From Halichoerus grypus (lineage: Eukaryota; Chordata; Mammalia; Carnivora; Phocidae), in the NCBI RefSeq assembly GCF_964656455.1, contig NC_135713.1:187606187-187670186 (forward strand): DNA of 64,000 nt, given 5' to 3'. The notes beneath the pieces were generated by a model. It saw only the letters and a program-made list of their open reading frames with translations. It ran no database searches and was not told where the DNA came from. Made by a program: the position numbers and the translations under genes. Below, piece after piece: positions 12,862 to 24,483 of this stretch (its first letter is position 1; each line of letters opens with the position of its first letter).

Positions 12862-15800
12862 TTCAGCATTATTTTCTTAATTGAAGGCAACAAACTCTGA
12901 AGGTCTTTTATGAACCAAGAACTATTCCTGGTACTGAGCACACAAAAATAAGACATATTCTCTGCCCTCTAGAAGCTTAAAGACCAGTGGGGGGAATAAA
13001 TATTTAAATCAATAAATAATTTCAATACAATTCACAGAAGTATGCACAGAAAGGAAAGTCACTTAGCTTAGGTGGAGGAAGGTGAGGGACCAGTAGGGTG
13101 ACCACCAGAAGGCATCAGAGAAGGTCATCAAAAGGAGGGCATCTGCAGAGCCTTCAGGGTGATGATGCCTGAGCAGATTCTTGAAGGATAAGTAGGCATA
13201 ACCAAGTAAAGAATGGGCTGAAGACTTTAGTGAAGACGTGGAAGTGTGAAATCCCGTGTTGGATCATAGGAAGCACAAACAGGAATTTTCTAAAATTATG
13301 TTCTATCAAGATCCTGTGGCCTTTCTGTAGCTTTTGTTCCTTTGGACTTTACCATTTCATCCTTCATATGCTCATAATGGAGGGCTAGTAAACTCCACCA
13401 TTTGGAGGCTATATCTCTGTAAAACTCAACCATCCAGAGCATAGAAAGGGACTTAGAAATGAAAAATGGCTTCCACAAAAGCCATGTGGTAAGAAGCAGA
13501 AGCTGACATCAAGAAGGAGACAAATAACCCTGGAATATCTAGTGTGGAGGCATTCAACTCTGCACAGTTCAAAACCCCTATGAGAATATATTATAGAATA
13601 ATAATACATCACCTGATGGTTAGAATAGTAACCCAGGGTCACAAGATAAAATGATCTTTTGTGTACCTTGCTTATAAGACAGGGGGTTGTGTAATAAATA
13701 CACTTAGGAAGATCTCTATCCAATATTGTTTAAATAGAAAGGTTTTATATTAAATGAGAGAAACATGTCAATACCTATGAAATTCGTATTTGTGAACCAC
13801 CTCATTTCTTAACCGTAACAGATAGAAGAACTACTGTTATTACAACACAAATAAAATTTAGCAACATCAAGAGTCTTTGGATAGAAAATATTTAGGATTA
13901 CAGATTGTGAGAAAAGAAAAAAGTTATAGCTCCTGATTTATATGTATTAACTTTTCATTTTTACATGACAAAATTTCAATTTCAAAAGCTTATTTCATCT
14001 TACATCTTCACACATAGAATGTCTCAGTAAACGTTTGTTGAAGAATGAATTTAAAAAAGATTTTATATGCTGAAGGAATGACTAAACAGGCTCACATTTC
14101 ACAATAAACTGTAGCATGTTAATTTGACCACAATTAGGCAGAAAATAAAGGTATTCCATAAAGTATTCTGCTTTCTCATACTGCCAAGAAATGAGAGGTA
14201 TACACAGTAGTTCAAATCTCTGTATATTAAGGCCAAAATGTCAAGATAATTTTAAAAATATTTTAAATATCAAACACATGGGCCAGTTAGTCAATCTCAG
14301 GTGGCTATAATGAACTAGATATTTTACTACATCAACTACTCCATCCTCAAGGACCTGATGTTAGAATAGCCAAATTCACATCATTAATCTTTTTTAAATT
14401 GTATTTTTTAATTTAAGTGTTGAAGTTTTTGCATTAAGCATACTATATACCATCCATCTCTATAGACCTATGAATTTAATCTAGACACCTAAACTCACAA
14501 CTGATCACTGCCTGTATTCTATATTCCATCTCTTTCCATTTATAGTTTGTACGTTCTAACTCAAATTCTATACAAGTTTTCATTCCTTTCTTATTTAGAC
14601 AGTTTTTATTCAGGCTTATCTAAAAGTCCTTGTTAGGGGCATTACTATCCCAAATTATGCTATTTAGCTAATAATTTCTTTATTTCACATTAAATGAATT
14701 CAGGAGTATTAACATTTACAGGGAAACACTCTAGTTTCCACGGATTTACACTATTCTGTATGTTAGTCTGGAGAACTGAAATGATTGAGAAAAAATAGTG
14801 TTGGATATTGATTTAAACTTCACAAAAATAAATTCAGCAACTCATCTGTAATAATTAAAGCATGAGAATTTTTTAAATTATTTTTTCATAATGTACAGTG
14901 ACCTAGTTTTTTTCCTGTTCTTGGCCAACCAGACCTTTACATGTTAACAATTACACTTCATAAACCATTTTTAAATATTCACAATGTCAATTTTTAGAGC
15001 TAGTTCTAAAACCCCAATAATTTAAAATTTAACAGCATAGTTTTTCATAAGAGAAAACACCTGAAGCATTATTCGTAATGGCCATTTAAGTTTCCATAAC
15101 CATACTAAACACATACTGTTCATTGACTTGTTTGGCATTCTACGAGAAAAAAAAATTTATACGGGCCACGGCAGTTAGAAAAATTGTAGGCATAGCCATG
15201 TACAAACTGAGGATTCAGGACCACAATATTGCATTCAATTAGACTGTGGGGGGGAAAAAAAGCTCTACCACCTGTATCTTGTGTCCCAAAGTATTTAATC
15301 ACATTTAAATAAATTCATATACTCTAGACTTAGAGTTGCCAAAGATCAAGGTTCATTGGCAACAGAAGATCCTTCGATTATTATGAAAAAATCCATGCTA
15401 TTCATAATATTTATCAAATTAACATTTTTATTACGTGTCAGTATCTCATTTATTAAGAGAAAGAATATGTTTCCCCCAAATTCTGATCTTCGAAATATCA
15501 CCACCTTCCCCAACTTGAAAAGCATCTGCCATTTTCAAGGTTTTACAAACACTTGTTGAAAAGACCACTGATAAGTTTACAATAGTAGTGTGAAATTTTA
15601 GTTATCCCAAGTAAGTATATACTGGAAATTTTTTGAGAAGCGAGGAGTTTCACGACTTTCAAAATTAATTCAAATGAAATTTTTTAATTGAGCCTGAGTT
15701 TTGCTTTGGGTAAAGAGAGGATCATTAGAAGATAGAGTTCCAAGGGAACCACCAGTGCCAACCACTTAAAAATTTACCTTTCCCATATGATAGCATTTAC

Positions 15801-16253
15801 TCTTATAAGAAAAAGAAAAAAAAAAAACTGTCACGTTTCATTCTAAAGAAGTCACTCAGATTAGCATAATTCCAATGGACACTGAGGCCGTGGACGAAAA
15901 AAAGCATCCAAAAGGCTCAGTGATTCCAACCCAGGTTTGCTGCCATTTCAGGGACGCCCCATAAGTACTCTTCCTCTGCAGACTTAGAGTTGACCCCTCA
16001 TGTCTGACAACCCCTAAGACATAAAATTGAGAAGAAGTTATCACTTTCCAAAGTTAGGTGGGGGCTGGGGGGGGGAGCAGTATGAGAGATGTTTGAGAAC
16101 CGACACGCTTTGCCTTCTGAAATGCCTCATATTTACTTTTGACAAAAGAAATAAATAGAAGCAAAACCGAGATTCAGAAGGAACTCTCTCTGCTGCGTGC
16201 ACCGGTCGAGCTTTTCAAGGACCCCTTAGAAAAGAAGCGGGCTGGAGGCTCAC

Positions 16254-16550
16254 CTTCCATCTCGCCGCCGGGCTGGGCTGGGTTGGAGTTGCGCTCTGGC
16301 TATCCGGCCGCTCCACGTGCTCCTGCCGTCGCCGGGACGCAGTGCGCAGCTGGCGGGAGATTCCCGGCGCGGGGAGTCCCCGGGATCCGGCCGCCGCGTC
16401 GGCGCAGATTGAAAGGGGCAGGAGCCGGCGACCCGCCGGTGCGCGGGGTTACAGCGGCGCTGGCTGGCGGCGGCTTTAAAGCACGCTCGCCGCGGAGCTC
16501 CCGAGGTTCCGCACCTCCAGCCCCCTTTTGAATGTCAAACCCGAGAACCA
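16254..16550 (-). CDS. IKZF3: IKZF3 (Aiolos) exon 1: 5' UTR and 7-nt first coding segment
   Basis: On the minus strand the start codon is at 16,258-16,260 (ATGGAAG) and is followed at once by a consensus donor, GTGAGC, at 16,248-16,253. The ATG has G at -3 and G at +4, a strong Kozak context. Only two codons plus one base are coded here, which fits the Aiolos N-terminus Met-Glu-Asp with the Asp codon split by intron 1. The upstream sequence is CpG-rich, as expected for a 5' UTR and promoter; the 5' end at about 16,550 is a guess. IKZF3 is a lymphoid zinc-finger transcription factor of the Ikaros family acting in the nucleus. The call rests on this start and donor plus synteny: IKZF3 lies head-to-head with ZPBP2 about 4 kb away in other mammals. 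No other IKZF3 exon was found in the window. Confidence 0.75.
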
Positions 16551-16660
16551 GATAGGATGGAAATGGCGCATCAGTAAATTGTCCCAAAGTGTCTATTGGA
16601 GAAGGATAATGGATGGGAGAGTAATATATGGGGGGGGGGGGGGGCGGGGAGGGACGATCT
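16260..16660 (-). promoter_or_regulatory. IKZF3: CpG-rich promoter region of IKZF3
   Basis: Roughly 16,240-16,520 is dense in CpG and GC in an otherwise AT-rich region, with repeated CCGCCG, CGGCGC and GCCGGCG words. It lies immediately upstream (minus strand) of the inferred IKZF3 start codon. A long run of G interrupted by one C begins at 16,630, on its upstream flank. No TATA box is evident, which fits a CpG-island promoter. The open frames on both strands here follow from high GC content and were not called as genes. Confidence 0.6.
16630..16655 (+). repeat. Poly-G tract, potential G-quadruplex
   Basis: About fifteen consecutive G, one C, then two further G4 runs. It sits on the edge of the IKZF3 CpG island. 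Confidence 0.85.
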
Positions 16661-19600
16661 GGATTGTTTTCTTAGAAGTTTAAGTTCAAAGAGGTTTGTC
16701 TTAAATTTAAAAGATCTGGAACTTTTGGTCTAGACTCGGGGATGATAGCCATGAATACCGTCAAAGAGAACTCACTCCATTCGAAGTATTATGTTTTTCT
16801 TCTCTGTTTTTCTTTTCACATGATAATTCTTGGTCCAAGTTTTCAGAAAATTCTAAGACAGTTCAAAAGGATTTGGGCACTTTTATCAACTCAATTTTTT
16901 CATTTCGGGAAGCAAAAATTCTCTCACTTTTGTTTTCCCTTCTGGGAACTGCTTGCCACCACTCACAAAATACTGTGCACTTTATTTATGTGTTTATTTT
17001 CTACTACTCTGCCTTCTTCCAAGTACGATCTGAGACAGCTTACAAAAATACATATACATACATATAGCAGAAAAGTAAGTAAAGAAAATAGAGCTAAGGG
17101 GAGGGTGTGATAAGATAGTAAAATTAACTCAAAGATGTTACTGCACAGAAACATACCAGTCAACATCTTTCCCTAATATCTTCCTGCTTTATAGAGGTAA
17201 AGCACAAATTTGACTATAGGAAAAGGAAAGGGGAAGTGCCCGTATAACAAGTTTTCAAAAGCAGATTTTTTCTTTACATTGAAGTCTAAGGGACATTGTT
17301 CTGGTGAATCCTTATAAAGATATCCATTGTGTTGAATTGGACAACATGTGAATGATGCTCAAAAAGGTCACTTCCACCCTTGTTAGAAAATTATATTGTT
17401 ACTGTATAAAAATATAATTCAGACTTAAGTTTGGGGGGTTGTGCTTCAGCAGACCATATCAGAAGAAACCCACACTTACAAGTTAAAGTGTCCATGTTGT
17501 AATTTATGAATTTTAGTTTATTTTAAATATGCCTTGGTATAGAAGGCCAACATATGTGTGTGTATCTATATACATACACATTTATGTGTGGTGGGTGATA
17601 TTTTTTAATGAGTAAATAACTTGCACTGGCTTTGTTTTAAGATCATGACACCATGGTAGTATCTCTGTAGATTGTATGGGTTGGAGTTCTACAGGATAAT
17701 ATCAATTTTGGAGAAATACTCTAAACACCAGGTCTAATTATAGTATTGAAAGGGGAAATTTGTTGTTTGTTAGTTTCTAAAAGCAAAAATAGCACATCAA
17801 AAGTAGCAGAAGAGGAACTGTAAAATTTCACAGGGATGGTTTAAGGATGAATAGTTATTTGGTTGTTAAAAGGATGTAAACACTGTTATTATACTTAGCA
17901 GTGGAACGTGTTACTACTCTGTAAATAATTAGTTCAAAATGGAGTATTTCAGACTCCAGAGAATGGTACTTAGGAGAACAGATAAAAAGTAGGTGGATGA
18001 AATAATTTATGTAACTACTCCACCCTCAAGGAGGTGGAGCATAATCCCTACTCCTTAGTGTGGGCTTCACATAGTGACTTCCTTCCAAAGAGTACAGTAT
18101 GTAAGGGAGGGAAAAAGAGTAATTTTCAAGTAGAGAAATCTGACAAACACTACCTTAGCCAGGTGATCAAGGTAACATCAACAGTGATAAAACGTGTTGA
18201 TAGTATGTACCCTTAATATGATGTTATGGGAATGGCACTTTATCTCTATAGTCTTCTACCCAAAAATCTATAACCTTAGTAGAATAATGAGAAAACATCA
18301 GACAAATTCCAATAGAGAGGCATTCTGCAAAGTACCTAACCAGTTAAGGTCAGGTAATGTAATCAAAATTTTCATTAACTGTAAAGATAATCAAAAAAAA
18401 GAAATGTCTGAGAAACTCACAGCCAAGAAGAACCTAAGGAGACATGATGACTTAATGTAGTGTGGGAGTCTGGATGGGATTCTGGAGCAGAAAAAGGACA
18501 TTAAGTAAAAACTAAGAAATCTAAATAAAGTATATGCCTTATTTAATAGTAATGTATCAACGCTGGTTCATTAATTGTGAGAAATGTACTAATGTAAGAC
18601 GTCATTAGTAGGAAAAACTAGGTGGGAGTACACAAGAACTCTGTACTATACTCACAGATTTTCTGTAGATCTAAAGCTGTTCTAAAATTAAAAGTTTATT
18701 TTAAAAGAATGGAGGGGTACTTTCAACAAACAACTACTACTCATTTGGTTAAGTCTCTTCTCACAGTATTCAAAGTTTATCACACAGGATTTATAAGGAT
18801 CGATTACTTCTAATAACTGGGAAACTAATAAAACACTGTGGGTTTATAATGTACTTTGACTAAAACTGGAATATCAAACTGCTAGGGAATTAAAGATAAT
18901 GCCTAAATTTGTCTTCATTATCACCACCTCAAGAAGGAAGGGAACAGTTGAGACTAAACCATGAATCTAGACACAGTAACTGACATGGGTGGATCTGACT
19001 CACCGAATCACATCTTATGGCTTAAGCTATGTAGGTATAATTAACAGTGACTAAAAATGAAATCACTGACAAAGGTTGCTCCTGGACCATCTGAGATAGT
19101 CCTAGTACTGACTTGGCTCAAAGGAAATAAAACTGAAAACTCTTGATCTCACCTAAAATAATCATTCTGCACCCTGTCTGAACCTTGGTCTCTTTACCCA
19201 CCAGCCTACTCAAAACCAACCCCGAGGATGTCCCGCTGCTAAGAAATAGACAACAAACAGGCCACCGAGCTGGTCGCCAAGAAGGAACCATGAAAGACGC
19301 GGGCATGTTCTCTTTCTGAGCTCTGTGATCTTTACTCATCTGTCATCCGTCCCCACAGGAAAAGCAGACTTGGGGGATCTTGCCTTTCTACTGAGCCCAT
19401 TTTCAAAAGCAAGGTTACTTCAGGACCCTAGATAAATTTGCATGGGGGCCTCCCAACGCCGCCGTCTGATACTTGATGTGGAAATTAAAGGTTAAATGTT
19501 CCTCTAGCGTGGGAAGGGCTGGAGACGCCTTGTTGGCACACGAGTGGTTGATCTTCAGGTTCTTCGTTTGGGGGGTATAAAATGCAGTTAGGTAAAAATT

Positions 19601-19880
19601 GGGTGGAAGAGTTTGGAAAAGACCCTGCACACAACTTCAGGCAGAATTCATGAGAAGCAAGGCACCGATATTCCCACAGGCTCTTTGCTTCCTGTAAGGA
19701 GGAAATTCTCACACGCGTCTCCCTCCCTCCGGTCCTAATGTAATTGCATCCTTAGTCGCCTTACCCCATCGTCCTATTTGGGATCCACAGTATTCCTCTC
19801 GTGGATCTCTTCAGCCTCCAGAAAAGGAAAACACCGAAGCGCGAAGGCTTGGCTTCTTTAACATTACTCTTTCCTTCTCT
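16661..19880. other. Intergenic region between the IKZF3 and ZPBP2 promoters
   Basis: This 3.2-kb spacer separates the two divergent CpG-island promoters. It contains an L1-3'-end-type repeat at about 18.03-18.83 kb and a short TG/TA-rich stretch near 17,553-17,590. Several frames of about 60-120 codons occur, but they lack recognisable domains and overlap on both strands. I see no gene. In other mammals this interval carries regulatory sites of the 17q12-q21 block; none can be confirmed here. Confidence 0.5.
18035..18830 (+). repeat. L1 3'-end-like interspersed repeat, copy 1
   Basis: The segment shares long stretches of similar wording with 52,085-52,900, for example GCCAGGTGATCAAGG near 18,158 against GCCAGGTGACCAAGG near 52,262, and AATGGCACTTTA in both. 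It continues into a region reading CTAAAGCTGTTCTAAAATTA then AAAGTTTATTTTAAAA, typical of old L1M 3' ends. Order and spacing are conserved between the copies, so this is an interspersed repeat rather than a gene. The exact subfamily is not assigned. Confidence 0.6.
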
Positions 19881-19899
19881 CGGGGGTAGGGAAGAGGTC

Positions 19900-20232
19900 T
19901 ACTCAGAGAACTAAGTCACAGAGAGGGCGGGAAAATGGCGCCAGTCGCGAGGCCCTCGCACGAGGGCGGGCGCGTGCGCGCGAGGGGGCGGGGCGCTCGC
20001 CTCCTGTGCTCTGGCCCGGCACGCGCCCGCCCCGCCCCCGCGCGCGAGGCCCCAGAGCGCGCACGCGCTCTCCTGTGCGTCCGCTCCCGCTGTAGCGACG
20101 GACCGGTAGGGGAGCTGACCCCGGCGGTTTGCTCCGCTCTGTGGAGGAGAGATGGGGAGGCGCTGGGCCTGGGCTGAGGTAGGAAGGAGCCGGCCCCTCG
20201 ATGCCTCCCGCGACGCTAGTCCCTGAGCCGTG
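19900..20232 (+). promoter_or_regulatory. ZPBP2: ZPBP2 CpG-island promoter and 5' UTR, with E2F-like and YY1-like motifs
   Basis: The interval is extremely CpG-rich, with GCGCGCGAGG, GGGGCGGGGC and CGCGCGCG tracts, and ends at the ZPBP2 start codon. At about 19,926-19,942 the string GGCGGGAAAATGGCGCC joins an E2F-type core (GGCGGGAAA) to a YY1-type core (AAATGGCG). GC boxes of Sp1 type follow near 19,986. A CpG island is somewhat unexpected for a testis-restricted gene, so it may also drive a broader or divergent transcript. Confidence 0.7.
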
Positions 20233-23200
20233 ATGCGAGCGTGGGTCCTACTCTCCGCGGTGCTCTGGTACCTCACTGGAGGTGGGGCTCCTCCCGCCTG
20301 CCCCTCCCCCGCCCACCCGCCTCGCCCCCCTTCCCAGTCCTGCCCCCTCCTCTTCGCCGCGCCCTGCCCCACTCTGAGCCCCCGCTCCTCTTCTACCTAA
20401 AAAGTTAATGGTTCCTTTCTTCCACAGTTGGATGGCAGCGTTCTTCTGAACGTACCGGGAAAGGCCTCATTTATGGCAAGCCCGGACACCCAGGTACTAA
20501 GGACCTCGTCGCCCGCAGAGTCATCAGAAGAGCCGGGTGTGCAGTGGCCCTGCTGAATGTTCTTCCAGCGAAGGGAAAGGGAGAGAGAGTTCACTGAACG
20601 TCCACCTGGTGCTTGGCACTCGCGTCATTTCATCCCTACAGCGACGCCTTAGTGTATCACCTGGCCTAAAGCCACACAGCTCGTAAAGAGCTAGGATTCA
20701 GTCCAGATCTTTGTCTGATGCCACCTCACTTCCAGGTGTCTCTGCTGCTTTGCAATGTGCGAGGCCCACTCAGAGTGATTTCCAGGGCTGCGGGTCCCTC
20801 TGTTCGGAGCTCCTACACATCCTTTAAGGCTCAGCTCAAAAGTCGTTTATCACTGTGCTGACACTTTCCCACACTGCCCAAGGAAAATTGGTCACGCGGC
20901 TAGCTTTAGATAATTTGGGGCCAGTTCACAGCATTTGTCATGTTTGGGATCTCTCCATGTTTGGAGCTCTTCCCCTTTTTCCCACCCCCCAAATTGTGGG
21001 ACAGTGTCTTCTTTGTGGGTTTAGGGCCTGGCATTCAGTAGACTTTAAAATCAATATCTGTGGGACTGCGTTGGTTCTAAGTAGAGTATTGCTGCCTCTA
21101 CCAGATCCGAAACACAGAATAGGTAACTGCAGAAAATCTTTCTAGTATGCCCCCGCATAAGCTTAATTATTGTTCCCAAAAGAGGACATTTATAGTTAAA
21201 TATCAAGTTCCTCTTAGGAATGACAATGATTATCTTGAGAATAGTTTTGCAACCAATTTCAAATCCTTTTCTGATCTTTAAATCAATTCCCTTAACCCTT
21301 CAAAGAATTGTGATTCAAGTGAGTTCTGAATCTGTACATTAAAATGAACTAAATATATCACGTACATTTTTATAAACAAAACTATAATATCACAGAAAAA
21401 ACTATCAGAGTTTTAAAAACTTAGAAGAAGAAATTTATATTAGCATTCTAAGTGTTACAATGATATGCTGATTTTTAAAATACTGAAATCCAAAAAGAAC
21501 TACTCAGTGTGTCTTTGGGACAAAAGAAGGAAGTGTATTTCTTAATTTTGCTTTATATTATTTTATTTTGTCAGTGAAAATATATGTAAAATTACATCAC
21601 AGTAGCCCAATCCTTGCCTGTATGGATTTTAAACGTGCTAAAAAAGAAACAGTGGACCCCACCTACTTATGGATTGGGCCTAATGAAAAGCCATTAACAG
21701 GTAATTTATTTGATCTTAGTTATCTTCTTAAATGATAGGGACTTTTTTTTTTTAAAGAAAAGCACTGTCACTTATTGGGATGAACAATTTGAAATTTAAT
21801 TTTAACTGTGGTTTCACCTGCTCCATACTTAGATACAGCAAATCGTGTTATATCTAGGTCTGTGCCTTATTTTCTATTTATGAAAAAAAACTGAAGCAGT
21901 AATTTTTGTATCCTTCCCAGAGCTATATTAGTTCAAAAGTTTTTATAAAACCTAAAATTTGGGCGCCTGGGTGGCTCAGTTGGTTAAGCAACTGCCTTCG
22001 GCTCAGGTCACGATCCTGGAGTCCTGGGATCGAGTCCCGCATCGGGCTCCCTGCTCAGCGGGGAGTCTGCTTCTCCCTCTGACCCTCCCCCCTCTCATGC
22101 TCTCTCTATCTCATTCTCTCTCTCAAATAAATAAATAAAATCTTTAAAAAAAAAACAAAAAACTCTAAAATTTGGGGCACCTGGGTGGCTCAGTCAGTTA
22201 AGTGTCTGCCTTCTGCTCAGGTCATGATCCCAGGGTCCCAAGTCAGGGAGCCTGCTTCTCCCTCTCCCTCTCCCCCTGCTTGTGCTCTCTCCCTCTCTCT
22301 GTCAAATAAATAAATAAAATCTTTAAAAAAAAAAAACAAAAAACAGGGGCGCCTGGGTGGCTTAGTCATTAAACGTCTGCCTTCAGCTCAGGTCATGGTC
22401 CCAGGGTCCTGGGATCAAGCCCCGCATCGGGCTCCCTGCTCAGCGGGAAGCCTGCTTCTCCCTCTCCCACTCCCCCTGCTTGTGTTCCCTCTCTCACTGT
22501 GTCTCTCTCTGTCAAATAAATAAAGAAAATCTTTAAAAAACAAAACAAAGCAAAAACAAAATTTATCTTTGTAGCATCTGTATTGGAGATGAAGTTTATG
22601 TGTAATTTTTCATGATATTAGAAGAGTGTATTGGAATATTAGCATTATTAATTTCTGTCTTATGTGAGGAAATTGTGTAGTACTACAGAGCAGTGTAATC
22701 TCATTTACTAGATTACCAGCATAAACCAATTGAAATTAGAGGCCAAGAAATGAGTTAAAGAAAACCAAAAAAAAAATAAGATCTTTTAAAGATCTTATTC
22801 ATTTATTTGCCAGAGAGAGCACAAGCTGGAGGAGCAGCAGGCAGAGGGAGAAGCAGACTCCCTGCTGAGCAGGGAGCCCGATGCGGGGCTCGATCCCAGA
22901 ACCCTGGAATCATGACCTGAGGCGAAGGCAAATGCTTAACCAACTGAGCCACCCAGGCGTCTCCAAAATATATTTTAAAAGTGTACTTATCTTATGTGGT
23001 TTTCCATAGAGTAATAACAGAATTAAGATTTTTTTTAATTCTTGAAGTTAAATAGTCCATTAATTTTTTAAGTTTTGTATTTATTTATAACCCCAAGTCT
23101 ACTAAATAATGTTTGAATTGTTATATGTTAAATAACCAAGTAATTTACTATTTCTGTTTAGGAAATAATCAAATAAATATAACTAAAACAGGAAAGCTGA

Positions 23201-24449
23201 TGATGGAAGATTTTCTGGAGGCTTTTTCTGGACTTTACACATGTACTCTTTCTTATAAGACTGTCAGAGCAGAAACTCAAGAAGAAACGATAGTAAAGCA
23301 GAGATATGACTTTATGATCTTTGGTAAGAATATGGGCACATTTTAACTTACACATTTAGTTTGGATAAGAATTAAATGTATGGTCTCTTCATTTAGTGAA
23401 AATGAGTCTGTTATATATAATCATTATGACTTATGGAGTATTTTGGCGTATTTGACCGTGCAAACTCTTAAATTGATATCTAGATAGTGTGTCCTAAATA
23501 ATCCTCTTTCAGCCTCCCACTTCCCACCATCTGTACAATCTACTTTACCACAATTTTGCCAGGTCATTTAAAACTGATGTTTAATTCTATAAAAGCAAAT
23601 TGATGATCCTTTTCACTGGACTAGTGCTGGCAGCAATGACACTTTCTGCAAATTAAGACATTCCCCCATCTTATTTTTTTTTATACTTTTAACTTATCTA
23701 TATATCCAGCCATTTCTTCTCTTGGAGTGAGTAGATAATAGATGAAAACAACCTTTTTTCATTCAAGTTATTAGTTTTGTATATTTTTTGAGGACAGACT
23801 GATAAAACATTTTATTAGATAAATTTCTATGCTGATTTGCAAGATTAATGAGATTTAATATTACATGTTATTTGCAAATTGTTTAGTAACACAATGGTAA
23901 GCACAATTGTTTTTATTCTCATCATTTTTTAAAGCCTATCGGGAACCTGATTATTCATATCAGATGGCTGTACGTTTTACCACAAAGTCTTGTGAAGGAA
24001 GATACAATGACCTGCTTTTTAGAGTGCTGAAGAAAATCTTGGATAATTTAATCTCTGATTTGTCATGCCATGTCGTGGAACCATCATATAAATGCCATTT
24101 TGTTAAAATTCCCAAACATGGCCTCATGCATGAGCTATTTATAGCCTTTCAAGGTAAAGAAAAAAAAATTAACATTTCTTTAATGTGAGATATCTTACAA
24201 AATAGTAAGCCTTAAATATTTGTTAAGCACTAAAGTATATTGTTGGTTCTAGCCTGGTTAAGGTTTTAAAAATTAATATATTAATTATTTACTTTAAACA
24301 ATGATATATTGTTGCTTATCTTTTATTTTTTTACTTATTTTTTTAAGTAGGCTCCACGCTCAATGTGGGGCTTGAATTCACAACCTTGATGTCAAGAGTT
24401 GCATGCTCTGTCGACTGAGCCAACCAAGCACCCCAGTATTGTTGCTTAT

Positions 24450-24483
<34 letters not shown>

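Larger units (their letters stand above)
1..16253 (-). other. IKZF3: IKZF3 intron 1 (5' part)
   Basis: This AT-rich stretch lies downstream, on the minus strand, of the IKZF3 exon 1 donor and contains no exon I could recognise. It holds ten CAN-SINEs, a LINE-2 copy, MIR-like pieces and two or three small DNA-transposon relics, each listed separately. The segments 1,010-3,100, 8,000-9,690, 10,000-10,690, 11,000-12,650 and 13,300-16,000 show nothing I can name beyond AT-rich intronic sequence. Open frames here are short and have no family resemblance. Intronic lymphoid enhancers are possible but cannot be called from sequence alone. Confidence 0.65.

Noticed and set aside
16139..16587. Frames of 95-130 codons on both strands at the IKZF3 island
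   Set aside because: High GC content opens frames by chance. They overlap on both strands, contain no domain and coincide with a 5' UTR/promoter.
19911..20372. 153-codon minus-strand frame over the ZPBP2 promoter
   Set aside because: Low-complexity Arg/Ala/Gly/Pro composition expected from a CpG island; it also overlaps ZPBP2 exon 1 in antisense.
21961..22540. tRNA genes suggested by tRNA-like heads
   Set aside because: The heads belong to SINEs with A-rich tails and target-site duplications; no cloverleaf with an intact acceptor stem was seen.
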